64,000 nt of DNA. Source: Mesorhizobium carmichaelinearum (lineage in GTDB: Bacteria > Pseudomonadota > Alphaproteobacteria > Rhizobiales > Rhizobiaceae). Both the position numbers and the translations under genes were made by a program. The stretch lies in NCBI RefSeq assembly GCF_900199455.1, contig NZ_FZQR01000004.1:434001-498000 (forward strand), in the 5' to 3' direction. Under the pieces are notes generated by a model. The model did not search any database. It was not told the origin of the DNA and saw only the letters and a program-made list of their open reading frames with translations. Positions 8,487-19,922 of the stretch are shown here, piece by piece; positions within the stretch are counted from its first letter, which is position 1, and every line of letters starts with the position of its first letter.

Positions 8487-9635
8487 TTAGCTCGCGCGCC
8501 GGAACGGAGAGGCGGTGACGCGGTTGCGACCGCCGCGCTTGGCGTCGTAGAGCGCCTTGTCGGCGGCGCTGAGCACCTTGTCGAAGCTGAGGCCTTCCTT
8601 GCTGCCAAACGCAAAACCGGCACTGACCGTGCACCTCAGCGATCCCGTCTCGGTTTCTATCAAGCGCGTCGCGAAGGCGGTGCGGATGCGCTCTGCCGCG
8701 TCCTCGACCGTCTCCGGCAGCGTGCGCTTCAACACCAGTGCGAATTCCTCGCCGCCCATGCGTGCGGCGACGTCGGTCTGACGAAGATTGCCGGCGAGTT
8801 CCCCGGCAAACACCTTCAGCACCTCGTCGCCGGCCGCGTGGCCGAATTCGTCGTTGATGGCTTTGAAATTGTCGAGGTCGAAGACAACCACCGCGGTAAA
8901 GGCGCCGACCGGGACGTGGCCATGCATGTCGAACAGAGCGCGCCGGTTGAGCAGGCCGGTCAGAGGATCGGTCAAGGCATTGCGGCGGTGGTGCCGGGCC
9001 AGACGCCCCTGGTTGAGGGCAAGCGACAGGGCACCAATACCCGTCATGCTGGCAATAACCACGATGAGGCTCAGTTCCTCCGCCCAATTGCTCGGCGCAT
9101 GGCCGAGAACCAGCTTGCCGTCCCATGCCAGCACCGCCGCGCACAGCATGAAGGAAACGGCGGTGGCCGAGTAGAGTGTGGTGATACCGATCGTCAGGGC
9201 AGGGGCCTCATCGCGGCCCCTCCAGTATTCGAATGCCGTCGCGAACAGCAGCAAGGCGGCGAACAGGTTCTCGAACATGAAGCCGAGGCCGTCATAGCCC
9301 AGCGCCATTGCAGGCAGCGCCACCGCCAGCGAGGCGCAACCCCACAGCGCCCGCGGCAACGGCGAGCCGCCGGTTCTGAACTGGTAGGCAGCACCCAGCA
9401 TGGTCGAGAAACCGAGCAGCAACAGGGCAAGGGTGGCGATGCCGAGCAGGCGCCCGGGCATGTCGATATAGGCGTCATAGACGAAGATATCGCCGACCAC
9501 GAACACCAGGCTGATCGCCCATGTCAGCAGGAATTTTTCCGTGCGGGCGGTCAGCCACATGCCGAACAATGTCAGGCTCAGACAAGCGGCGGAGAAACCA
9601 ACAGCCAGCAGAAGTGAAGTGTAGTCGAGCGACAT
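8487..9635 (-). CDS. membrane diguanylate cyclase (GGDEF)
   Basis: 382 residues from ATG 9635, chosen because AGAGGGG lies just upstream and the N-terminus then begins MSLDYTSLLLAVGF; the frame extends upstream to 9701. Residues ~5-200 contain about six membrane helices. A GGDEF domain fills ~215-375, with LTDPLTGLLNRRALF at its start and active-site GGEEF in ARMGGEEFALV. An inhibitory I-site RxxD (RQTD) lies exactly five residues before GGEEF, so product inhibition by c-di-GMP is expected. It makes c-di-GMP from two GTP. The signal sensed by the membrane region is unknown. No EAL domain. Confidence 0.93.
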   Translation of the reverse strand: MSLDYTSLLLAVGFSAACLSLTLFGMWLTARTEKFLLTWAISLVFVVGDIFVYDAYIDMPGRLLGIATLALLLLGFSTMLGAAYQFRTGGSPLPRALWGCASLAVALPAMALGYDGLGFMFENLFAALLLFATAFEYWRGRDEAPALTIGITTLYSATAVSFMLCAAVLAWDGKLVLGHAPSNWAEELSLIVVIASMTGIGALSLALNQGRLARHHRRNALTDPLTGLLNRRALFDMHGHVPVGAFTAVVVFDLDNFKAINDEFGHAAGDEVLKVFAGELAGNLRQTDVAARMGGEEFALVLKRTLPETVEDAAERIRTAFATRLIETETGSLRCTVSAGFAFGSKEGLSFDKVLSAADKALYDAKRGGRNRVTASPFRRAS

Positions 9636-9717
9636 GCCCCTCTTTCCCTGCCGGCGGCGGCTCCAGCTCTGCGGCTTGGCGTCGCCGCATTCATGCAGCA
9701 AGGAAGTGTCGATAAGG

Positions 9718-11346
9718 TTACGATCGCGGCGAAGATGCGAGGGTTTCGCTGCGTTTCACGGCCTCGTCGATCCGCGGCAACGACATCGGGTTTGCCTCTG
9801 CCAGGTCGCCCAAGCTTTCGAGCAAGGGTCCGAGATGCCGGGCATAGGGCTTCCACTTGGCCACCGAAGCCGTGCTGATTGGACGTCTCACCTGCGACAG
9901 GCTGGCGGTTCTGACCGGGCGAGCGTTCTCGTGGAACCGCAGAACTTCGTCGCTCCAAGGCAAGCCGCAGTGATCCAGGAGCCGGCGTATCTGCGGCTCG
10001 GGATCGCGAACCAGTTCCTCGTAGGAGAGGCGAAGCACCCTTCCGGGCAAGACGCGGTCCCAATGGTCCATGATCGCGACATAGCGTCGGTACTGCGCGC
10101 CCATGGCGGCGAGGTCGTAGGTGAATTCATGCCCGGTGCGGAACTGGCGCTGATAGCAGGCCAGGCAGGTGTCGACCGCGTCGCGCCTGATGTCGATGAC
10201 GACGGCATCAGGCAGGCAGAGCTCGATCATGCCGATATGGACGTAGTTGCCGAGCATCTTGTTGACGACCATCGACGCCTGAGCATCGATTTTGCGCAAT
10301 CTGGCGATGTATTCGCGGCCGATATCGCGGAAATAGGTGGAGAGGGGAGCAGGTGGTTCTTTCGGGCGCTTCCCGCCGTCGCTGCTAGGTCCGCCATAAG
10401 GCCAGCGCATGTTGGTCAGGATCGACAGGTCCGGGATTTCGCCGGCGCCGAAGACACTGGGGTGGCTGGCCAGAATTTGCTCGACCAGCGTCGAGCCCGA
10501 GCGCGGCATGCCGACGATGAAAACCGGAATGCGGCTGCGCTCGCCGTGGCCGCCGAACTTTGACAGGAACTCCGGCGTGAAGGTGTCCCTGACATAGTCG
10601 CAGACCTGGGTGTGCGCCGTTGCCGCAACCTCAGGGGGCGTCAGCCGCGGTTTCTCGCCGGCCGGAGCGATCGCCCGTGTCGGCGCGGCTTCGTTGCCAA
10701 GCGTCGCCCGGACGAGATCATTGGCCGCCTTGAGGGCAGCAAATGCCTCATCATGCATGCCCTTCCGACGAAGGATCTCAGCCAGCGAAAACAGAAAACT
10801 TGCCTTTGTTCCTTGCTGAAGTTTCGGATCCCTGGCTGCTTTCGTCATCAGCGCCAAATCCTGCTCGGAGAGGGCTGCGGGCATATTGAAAGCGAGATGA
10901 CTGTAGGGGCGCGGATTGTAGGGACCAGCCTCGATCATCGCGCGGCAGACCTGGGCGAGGTCTTCGAACCGTCCGAGATTAGCGTATGTGTCAGCCAGTT
11001 CAGCGCGGGCGCGGCCTAGTTCGGGCTTCAGCTTGAGCGCCAGGTTGAAGCCGGTGGCAGCCAGTTCAAGCCGTCCGGAGTAGCGATAAGCCAGCGCCAG
11101 ATTGTATTGCGCCTCGGCGCTGGCGGGCAGTTCTTTTGCGATCCGTTTCAAAAGCCGAATCGCTTCGCCCAGGTCGCCATGTTCCATCTCGAGCAAGGCG
11201 ATAACTTCCAGTGCCTGCAGATTGCGCGGGGCCTGCCGCAGAACGGCTTCGGCGGTGGCGCGGGCACGCCTGACATCGCCGGCAAGATGCAGCCTGCGGG
11301 CCTCCGCAATGAGGCGTTCCAGTGAGAAACTGTTGCTATTCTGCAA
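9718..11346 (-). CDS. TPR-repeat sulfotransferase
   Basis: 542 residues from ATG 11346. Residues ~1-240 form tetratricopeptide-type helical repeats (AQYNLALAYRYSGRLELAA, RAELADTYANLGRFEDLAQV). Residues ~270-520 form a sulfotransferase domain with the 5'-phosphosulfate-binding loop FIVGMPRSGSTLVEQIL near residue 275 and a later VIDIRRDAVDTCLACY segment matching the 3'-phosphate-binding region. PAPS-dependent transfer to a sugar, lipid or peptide is expected, but the acceptor is unknown. Rhizobia use related enzymes in surface polysaccharide or Nod-factor sulfation; nothing nearby shows such a role. No membrane segment is seen. Confidence 0.85.
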   Translation of the reverse strand: MQNSNSFSLERLIAEARRLHLAGDVRRARATAEAVLRQAPRNLQALEVIALLEMEHGDLGEAIRLLKRIAKELPASAEAQYNLALAYRYSGRLELAATGFNLALKLKPELGRARAELADTYANLGRFEDLAQVCRAMIEAGPYNPRPYSHLAFNMPAALSEQDLALMTKAARDPKLQQGTKASFLFSLAEILRRKGMHDEAFAALKAANDLVRATLGNEAAPTRAIAPAGEKPRLTPPEVAATAHTQVCDYVRDTFTPEFLSKFGGHGERSRIPVFIVGMPRSGSTLVEQILASHPSVFGAGEIPDLSILTNMRWPYGGPSSDGGKRPKEPPAPLSTYFRDIGREYIARLRKIDAQASMVVNKMLGNYVHIGMIELCLPDAVVIDIRRDAVDTCLACYQRQFRTGHEFTYDLAAMGAQYRRYVAIMDHWDRVLPGRVLRLSYEELVRDPEPQIRRLLDHCGLPWSDEVLRFHENARPVRTASLSQVRRPISTASVAKWKPYARHLGPLLESLGDLAEANPMSLPRIDEAVKRSETLASSPRS

Positions 11347-11462
11347 CTCGATTACCGATCTCTAATGTTTTCAGGAAACATTGATTGTTACCGCATACAA
11401 AGAGGCTTACGCAAAGTCATGGGGCTTTTTGCGATGCGGGTTCGCAAGGTAGCGGGGATAGC

Positions 11463-13385
11463 ATGAAATTTCTGACAGCGGGCTTGTTTGCCTCGGTTTC
11501 GGCCATGGCGCTTACGCTTCCGGCGACGAGCGCCCACGCCGATCAAAGCGTAATTCAGTTCTTTATCTGTCAGGGACCCGGCCAGAACGATTATTGCAAC
11601 AATAAGAACAATACGTCCTACATCGGCCCCGGCTTCGACTCGGCGAACGGCTCCTCGTCTGTCGCGGGTGGCGTCTCGGAAGCCTCTGCGACCAATGGTG
11701 TCGTCAACGATGCTTATGACGGCTGGGGAGCCATCTACGGCACCACCACGACCAGCGGGAACGTCTATAACAGCCCTTACGCAACGCCGTTCAACGGTCT
11801 GACCGCTGCACGTCAGACCCAGTCCTACGAAGCAGTGCCGGGATTGCCGGCCAATTCCATCCGCTGGTTTGACAGTTTCACCAACAATACGGGCAGCGCC
11901 ATTAGCGCCAATGTCGCGTTCGGAGGCAACCTTGGCTCCGATAGCAACACTTACATACACGCCTCCGGGCCAGGCTATGTGGTAACGGGCCAAGGTGCTC
12001 CTGGAAGCGAATCGACCGATCCGGTCATTGCCCATCTCTACGGCAACAACAACTACGCGTTCAGCCAGACCACCGTTCATTTCGTCAATGGCGACGACAA
12101 CCCCTACATCGTCTATCCGTTGACGGTTGCTCCTGGCCAAACGGTGTCGGTCATGAATGTCGATATCCTGTTTGGCGACAATGCGCGCCAGCCGGACGGC
12201 GGTGGATCCGTCTACGCGCAAGACGTCGCGCTGGCGATCCAGCAGGCGCAGCTCTTCGTCAACAGCCCGGTGTTCGATGGTCTGACGGTTGAGCAGCTTC
12301 AGACGCTGGTGAACTGGAATGTGCAGGTTGACGGCAGCCTGCCTGCGGCCGGCGCGGTGACCGGCCTGTCGCAAAGCATGCATGATGCGTTTGATGGCAT
12401 CCTCAACCGCGACGCCGTGATCTGGACGAACGGCTACTACGCGCCGGGATTGGCGACCGGGGCCTTGCAATACGCGGCCGAAACCGCACCCGGCGCAAAG
12501 CAGGACGGCGCTGCCGCTCTCGCCAACGAGATTGGCGAGAAGGGCGGCAAGGTCGCTGTCACCGATGTCGACGGCACGCGCAGCTATATCTTCGGCGGCT
12601 ATACCACCGGCTCACGCGACTACTCGGCGGGCGGTCTCGATTTCAACGGTTACCTCACCGGCATCGGCATCGAGCACAATTTCGCATCGGGGCTGCTGGT
12701 CGGCATCGCCGGTGGCTACGCGCGCGGCAGCGGCGACATCGGCGGGGTCTATTCCGATATCGACAACAAGCAGTATACGGTCTCGCCCTATGTCCGCTGG
12801 CAGGCGCCAACCGGCACCATTCTCGACGCGCGCATCTCGCTGTCGAGCGAATCCTGGACTTATTCGCGCACTGCGGGCGCGGGTACGGCTGACGCCGACA
12901 TCGACGGCAGCAGCTTCGGCGCGCGGATCGGCGTGGCGCAGCCATTCGACATGCCGGTAGCGACCATCACGCCCTTCGCCAACCTTTCCTATCTGCGCAC
13001 GCATGTCGACGGCTATACCGAAACGGGCGCCGGCAACGGCAACCTTGATGTTCCGTCCTATTCAGTCGACCATCTCGAGGGCTTCGTCGGGGTTTCGGCG
13101 GCCCGGGACTGGACTATGAGCAATGGCGGCAAGCTGCGCGCCTTCGTCAGCGCGGGCATTGGCGACAGCTTCCTTGGAAACGATTCCGTGTCCACGTCCT
13201 ACACCAGTTCACCGACAACCTTCCTCAGTGACATCGACTCGCAGAAAGGCGCCTTTGGCCGCGTCGAGGCCGGGCTTTCGGCGAACCTTACGCAAAACCT
13301 GGCCTTGACCTCGTCTTATGGCGGGCAATTCGGCAGCGGCCGCAACCAGAATACCATCAGCATCGGGCTCGATCTCAAGCTTTAG
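11463..13385 (+). CDS. short autotransporter with outer-membrane beta-barrel
   Basis: 640 residues from ATG 11463, with a signal peptide (MKFLTAGLFASVSAMALTL, cleavage after AHA). The passenger (~25-340) is rich in Asn, Ser, Gly and Tyr and lacks the long beta-helix repeats of large autotransporters. The C-terminal ~280 residues match an autotransporter barrel: alternating aromatic strands (YIFGGYTTGSRDYSAGG, LLVGIAGGYARGSGDIGG) and a final strand ending in TISIGLDLKL. The last residue is Leu instead of the more usual Phe or Trp. A surface-exposed or secreted adhesin-like role is likely, without specific evidence. It is transcribed away from the sulfotransferase. Confidence 0.85.
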   Translation: MKFLTAGLFASVSAMALTLPATSAHADQSVIQFFICQGPGQNDYCNNKNNTSYIGPGFDSANGSSSVAGGVSEASATNGVVNDAYDGWGAIYGTTTTSGNVYNSPYATPFNGLTAARQTQSYEAVPGLPANSIRWFDSFTNNTGSAISANVAFGGNLGSDSNTYIHASGPGYVVTGQGAPGSESTDPVIAHLYGNNNYAFSQTTVHFVNGDDNPYIVYPLTVAPGQTVSVMNVDILFGDNARQPDGGGSVYAQDVALAIQQAQLFVNSPVFDGLTVEQLQTLVNWNVQVDGSLPAAGAVTGLSQSMHDAFDGILNRDAVIWTNGYYAPGLATGALQYAAETAPGAKQDGAAALANEIGEKGGKVAVTDVDGTRSYIFGGYTTGSRDYSAGGLDFNGYLTGIGIEHNFASGLLVGIAGGYARGSGDIGGVYSDIDNKQYTVSPYVRWQAPTGTILDARISLSSESWTYSRTAGAGTADADIDGSSFGARIGVAQPFDMPVATITPFANLSYLRTHVDGYTETGAGNGNLDVPSYSVDHLEGFVGVSAARDWTMSNGGKLRAFVSAGIGDSFLGNDSVSTSYTSSPTTFLSDIDSQKGAFGRVEAGLSANLTQNLALTSSYGGQFGSGRNQNTISIGLDLKL

Positions 13386-13410
13386 ACGCGAAGCGCCAGG
13401 TCAACGCTGA

Positions 13411-13442
13411 TGGAGCGGTTCGGATCCCTCCGGACCGCTCCA
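13411..13442. terminator. hairpin between convergent genes (possible bidirectional terminator)
   Basis: TGGAGCGGTTCGGA (13411-13424) pairs with TCCGGACCGCTCCA (13429-13442) over 14 positions with one G-U pair and a TCCC loop. It lies between the autotransporter and the DUF72 gene, which converge. Neither side has a proper T-run, so termination may be weak or the hairpin may protect 3' ends. Confidence 0.5.
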
Positions 13443-13483
13443 AGTATTGGTTCTCGTGCAATCGCCCGCGTTTGGCGGAATTG

Positions 13484-14290
13484 TTAGGCTGTCACCCGTT
13501 TCATCAGCGCCATCGCCCCGAACGGTGCGCGCACCTTGCCCTCGGTGATGAAGTAGACGAACACGTCGCGCGGCTGCACCGGCGCGTCGGTGGCGGGATC
13601 GGCGCGCCGCAAATCGGCCGGCTGCTTGCCTTCCGCCCAGGTCTTTACCCGCGCGGCCCATTCATCGAGCCCCTTCGGCGTGTAGCAGTCGGGATTGTCG
13701 TCCGAGCCGGTCTGCAGCCGTGCGTAGACGAAGTCACCGGTGACGTCGGCGATATCGGGATATTTCGCGTGGTCGGCATAGACGATCGCCGCCTTGTATT
13801 TGCGGGCAAGTGCCGCGAATTCCGGCACGATGAAACTGTCGTTGCGCACTTCGAGCGCGTGGCGCAATGCGACCCCATCCTGCTTTTCCGGCAACAATTT
13901 CAAAAAGGCTTCGAAATCGTCCGGATCGAACTTTTTCGTCGGCGCGAACTGCCACAGGATCGGGCCGAGCTTGTCGCCGAGCGCGGCAACGCCGGAACCG
14001 AGGAAGCGCATCATCGATTCACCGGCCTCGCCCAGCACACGCCGGTTGGTGACGAAGCGGTTGCCCTTGAGCGCATAGACAAAACCGTCCGGCGCTTCGC
14101 TTGCCCATTTGACGAAGGTCGGCTCCTTGAAGCTGGAATAATAGGTGCCGTTGACCTCGATGCTCGGCACCTGCCGGCTGGCATATTGCAACTGCTTGGC
14201 CTTGGACAGCTTGTCCGGATAGAAGGACGTGTCCCAGGGCTCGAAGGTCCAGCCGCCCATGCCGGAGCGGATTGTTCCCGATTTGCTCAC
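13484..14290 (-). CDS. DUF72 (YecE-like) family protein
   Basis: 268 residues from ATG 14290. The start MSKSGTIRSGMGGWTFEPW matches the DUF72 opening, followed by YASRQVPSIEVNGTYY, FVYALKGNRFVTNRRVL, GPILWQFAPTKKFD, ALEVRNDSF and VTGDFVYARLQ, all typical of this TIM-barrel-like family. The biochemical role of DUF72 proteins is not known; they are cytosolic. Its first ~17 codons are duplicated at 15739-15822, upstream of the next gene. It overlaps nothing and is followed by a hairpin. Confidence 0.9.
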   Translation of the reverse strand: MSKSGTIRSGMGGWTFEPWDTSFYPDKLSKAKQLQYASRQVPSIEVNGTYYSSFKEPTFVKWASEAPDGFVYALKGNRFVTNRRVLGEAGESMMRFLGSGVAALGDKLGPILWQFAPTKKFDPDDFEAFLKLLPEKQDGVALRHALEVRNDSFIVPEFAALARKYKAAIVYADHAKYPDIADVTGDFVYARLQTGSDDNPDCYTPKGLDEWAARVKTWAEGKQPADLRRADPATDAPVQPRDVFVYFITEGKVRAPFGAMALMKRVTA

Positions 14291-14335
14291 TGTCTTTCTC
14301 CCTGTCGCTTGATGTGTGCGGTCATATCATGAGGA

Positions 14336-15742
14336 TCAAGAAAACCGGGCAAACCCGCTCTCATCCGTTGGCAAGCCACTAGAACCATTCAGCACACGCA
14401 TTGCCATCGGCCCCAGGTTCTGCATGCCGGTGACCTTCGAGGCATCGAGCTTGTCCCCGACGACAATGAGGAAACCGCCCGGGGCGTGATTGCCAGGTCT
14501 TAATCCCGGCGGCTTGGCTTCAATGCGTCCAAGTCTGGATGAGCACACCACGCCTGGGCACAGGCCAGCGCGATAGTGCACCAAGAGATCTGGCAATTCG
14601 GCCGCGCGCGCGCCAGCGTGCTGTCGAGCCGCCCTGTCGATCATCGTGATCACCGGCTGGCTGGTCTGGTCTTCCCTCAGTTCCATCAGGAGGGATTCAA
14701 CCTGATCGAGCAGTCTTGATCGCTCGACCTCAACGCCACCGTCCTTGAAGACTACGGATGGATTGATTCGAAGAGCCGCGCAGTTCTCGTTGTAAGGCAG
14801 CATTTCGCAAAGCGGCCACCAGCGCCGGTCCCTGGCTTTCACGACATGGCGTACGAACCGCGTCCAATGCGACTCACCAAGGATGCGGTTCATACGGTCG
14901 ACAATTTCCGGCATCAGGTGAGCAAGCGTAGCGTTCGGCTGCATTTCCGTCGTCGAGAAGACCACGATCTCAGTGTTTGGGCCGGCTGAGGAGACGAGAT
15001 CGCCGATCGCGCGATCAATGTCGCCAAGAATCATATCGATCGGGGCGCCGAGCCGACTGTTGCGGGCCGGGTCGAATTTCTGGTCCGCCCCGTCGACGAG
15101 ATCCCAAAGCGCATGGCTGGCGCAGTGCGCCTCCTTGAACCCGACGATGAACAGATCCCAGGCCTCGCTGCTGAGATAGTGCAGGGCGGCGGCATGTTTC
15201 CTGGCGACCGCAAGGCGCAGATTGGCCACAACCGCTGTAGCCTCGGTGTCGTTCAATCGGCCTTCATGGTCACATCTGCTCGGCGGCGCTGCGCCGAAGC
15301 GCGTGACCACGTCACCGGCAAGCGTCGCCGGATAGCTTCTGGGCTCGTGGAAATAGCGCCCATGGACAAGCCAGTCGGCGAGGTGGATGCCATTGAACTG
15401 TCGCGGGAGGCGGCATTTTGGAATGTCGAAGACACCTATCCTGAGATCCGGCGACGTTTCCCAGAAGGTCTCGCGGTCGATTTCATCGGTGCAGACCATG
15501 CCGAATTTGCCGCTGCGCAGCCGTTGCTCATAGTGATAGCGGCCGTGTTCACCCATGCTGGCGGCGTATTGGAACGAGGCCCACAGCGCGTCATCCGTCG
15601 CGCCCGCATGTGCGGTGAGATATTTGACCCTGCCACGTGCCCGCAACGCGGCGAGGCTGGGCAGCATACCGTCCCGACTCGCCTTGTCGAGCAAGGCTCC
15701 ATCCGCTCCGTCGAGCGCGATCATGAGAACCCGTGCGGTCAC
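14336..15742 (-). CDS. alkaline phosphatase superfamily (phosphodiesterase-like) protein
   Basis: 468 residues from GTG 15742. This start is supported by AGAGGGA six bases upstream and by the immediate VTARVLMIALDGADG strand-metal motif; the open frame reaches back to 15883 but its first 47 codons are the antisense-frame reading of a DUF72 fragment. Family marks: LDGADGALLD (first metal Asp), HAGATDDALW (candidate Thr nucleophile), FIVGFKEAHCASHALWD (Asp/His region). The usual metal-binding SDHG is replaced by VFSTTEMQPN, so activity may be altered or lost. Cytosolic by sequence. Substrate unknown. Confidence 0.75.
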   Translation of the reverse strand: MTARVLMIALDGADGALLDKASRDGMLPSLAALRARGRVKYLTAHAGATDDALWASFQYAASMGEHGRYHYEQRLRSGKFGMVCTDEIDRETFWETSPDLRIGVFDIPKCRLPRQFNGIHLADWLVHGRYFHEPRSYPATLAGDVVTRFGAAPPSRCDHEGRLNDTEATAVVANLRLAVARKHAAALHYLSSEAWDLFIVGFKEAHCASHALWDLVDGADQKFDPARNSRLGAPIDMILGDIDRAIGDLVSSAGPNTEIVVFSTTEMQPNATLAHLMPEIVDRMNRILGESHWTRFVRHVVKARDRRWWPLCEMLPYNENCAALRINPSVVFKDGGVEVERSRLLDQVESLLMELREDQTSQPVITMIDRAARQHAGARAAELPDLLVHYRAGLCPGVVCSSRLGRIEAKPPGLRPGNHAPGGFLIVVGDKLDASKVTGMQNLGPMAMRVLNGSSGLPTDESGFARFS

Positions 15743-15822
15743 GATGTTCCCTCTGCGGGCGCGATCAAAAGACCGAAGGTCCAGCGGCCAATGCCAAGGC
15801 GGATTGTTCCTGATTTGCTCAT
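15739..15822 (-). pseudogene. duplicated 5' fragment of the DUF72 gene
   Basis: A 27-codon frame begins MSKSGTIRLGIGRWTFG, nearly identical to the start of the DUF72 gene at 14290 (MSKSGTIRSGMGGWTFE). The DNA match includes bases flanking the start codon. Homology stops after about 17 codons and the frame then ends at 15739, overlapping the GTG start of the phosphatase-like gene by four bases (15739-15742). It has its own Shine-Dalgarno-like GAGGAAAA and may now act as a translated leader peptide coupled to the downstream gene. Confidence 0.7.
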
Positions 15823-15895
15823 GGACTTTTCCTCCGATGTGTTTTGTCGCGAGGGGCTTGCGTTGGTAAAATTGATCCGCCACCGGCAGTTTCGG

Positions 15896-16510
15896 TCAAG
15901 TAGGCGGTGACCCATCCGGGGGAAAGATTGTCGGCGTTCCAGAGGGGTAAAGGTCCTTCCGTAGCCGCATGACGCGAAACTGATTTCCGTCCTCAACGAT
16001 ATCGTAGAGAGCCTTGATCGGCTGATAGCGTGCGCGGCGATAGTCGTGCAGCATCACGATCGTCTCGGCATGACAAAGCAGCGTCGCCATGAACGCGCAT
16101 TCCATGCGGCGGCGGCCGTCGATGAAGATGAAATCGAATTTGCGCTTCAGGCTCAGCGGCCAGGTCGAATAATTGAGTTCTGGATCGCGGTCGCCAAACT
16201 TGGGCCCCTGGAGGTCCAGGCAGGTCGGATGGAAACCGCTCCACTGCGGCAGCTGCGGCAGTAGTTGATCGAGGAAAGGCTGGCTGTCGTCGATCGAAAA
16301 GAGGTTGTCGATGGCCAGTCTGTCCCTCAGCTCAAGGATCGCCAGCGTCGTGTGGCCCATGCCCCATTCCAGAAAGGCGCGCGTGCCAGGCTTCACATGC
16401 TGCAGCAGGATGCGCTGGAATTCGGACAAATAGTCGGCGCCATAAGCATGCGACGAGCGGACCACGCCATCCAGGGTCAGTTGGTTTTCCCAGGAGCTTC
16501 CGGCCTGCAT
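15896..16510 (-). CDS. methyltransferase-like protein
   Basis: 204 residues from ATG 16510, directly after the stop of the GNAT gene. TRAFLEWGMGHTTLAILELR near residue 45 resembles the glycine-rich SAM-binding loop (motif I), and FDFIFIDGRRRMECAFMA near residue 125 resembles the FIDADK region of class I O-methyltransferases. The fold is therefore likely Rossmann-like. Motif I is not canonical (GMGHTT in place of GxGxG), so methyl transfer is inferred and not certain. LHDYRRARYQ near residue 155 is also common in this group. No signal peptide. Confidence 0.55.
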   Translation of the reverse strand: MQAGSSWENQLTLDGVVRSSHAYGADYLSEFQRILLQHVKPGTRAFLEWGMGHTTLAILELRDRLAIDNLFSIDDSQPFLDQLLPQLPQWSGFHPTCLDLQGPKFGDRDPELNYSTWPLSLKRKFDFIFIDGRRRMECAFMATLLCHAETIVMLHDYRRARYQPIKALYDIVEDGNQFRVMRLRKDLYPSGTPTIFPPDGSPPT

Positions 16511-16963
16511 TCACGTCGCCTTCGCCATGTCGACGAGCACCCATCCTGGCCGGTAGGGATTGGGCCGGCGACCCGTTTCGCGATAGCCGTAAGCGAGATA
16601 GAGCGCGATGTTCCGTTCCATTTTCGCATTGGTGTAGAGCCGTATCTCCGGCAGGCCCCATTGGCGCGTCTGCTCATCGGCGTGTTTCAGCAATGCGATG
16701 CCGAACCCCTTGCCCTGGAAGGCCGGTGACACCGCGACGGAGAAGATCATGGCGTGATCCTCATGCCGCTCCAGTGTGAGCGCTCCGGCAAGTTCGCCGC
16801 CGCTCTCCAGCAGCCAGACTTCGCCGCGCGCAATGCGCGGCGCATAGTCTTCTGTCACCGGGATCGGCGGCGCGTCGAGTATGGCGTTGTAGGGAGCGTA
16901 GGCAGCCGTGGTCAGCGAGACGACAGCCTGGAGGTCACCGACCACCGCTTTTCTAATGGTCAT
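16511..16963 (-). CDS. GNAT-family N-acetyltransferase
   Basis: 150 residues from ATG 16963. Acetyl-CoA-binding motif A is VSPAFQGKGFGIALLKHAD (Q/R-x-x-G-x-G/A form), preceded by the beta4 strand MIFSVAV and followed by IRLYTNAKMERNIALYLAYGY, the standard motif B. The acceptor is not predictable. It lies 37 bases after the uvrA stop, on the same strand, and abuts the methyltransferase-like gene without a gap, so uvrA-GNAT-methyltransferase may share a transcript and thereby some SOS induction. Confidence 0.88.
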   Translation of the reverse strand: MTIRKAVVGDLQAVVSLTTAAYAPYNAILDAPPIPVTEDYAPRIARGEVWLLESGGELAGALTLERHEDHAMIFSVAVSPAFQGKGFGIALLKHADEQTRQWGLPEIRLYTNAKMERNIALYLAYGYRETGRRPNPYRPGWVLVDMAKAT

Positions 16964-17000
16964 TCAAAGCCCTCCGGCGGACGCCAAGCGGGTCCGACCT

Positions 17001-19922
<2,922 letters not shown>

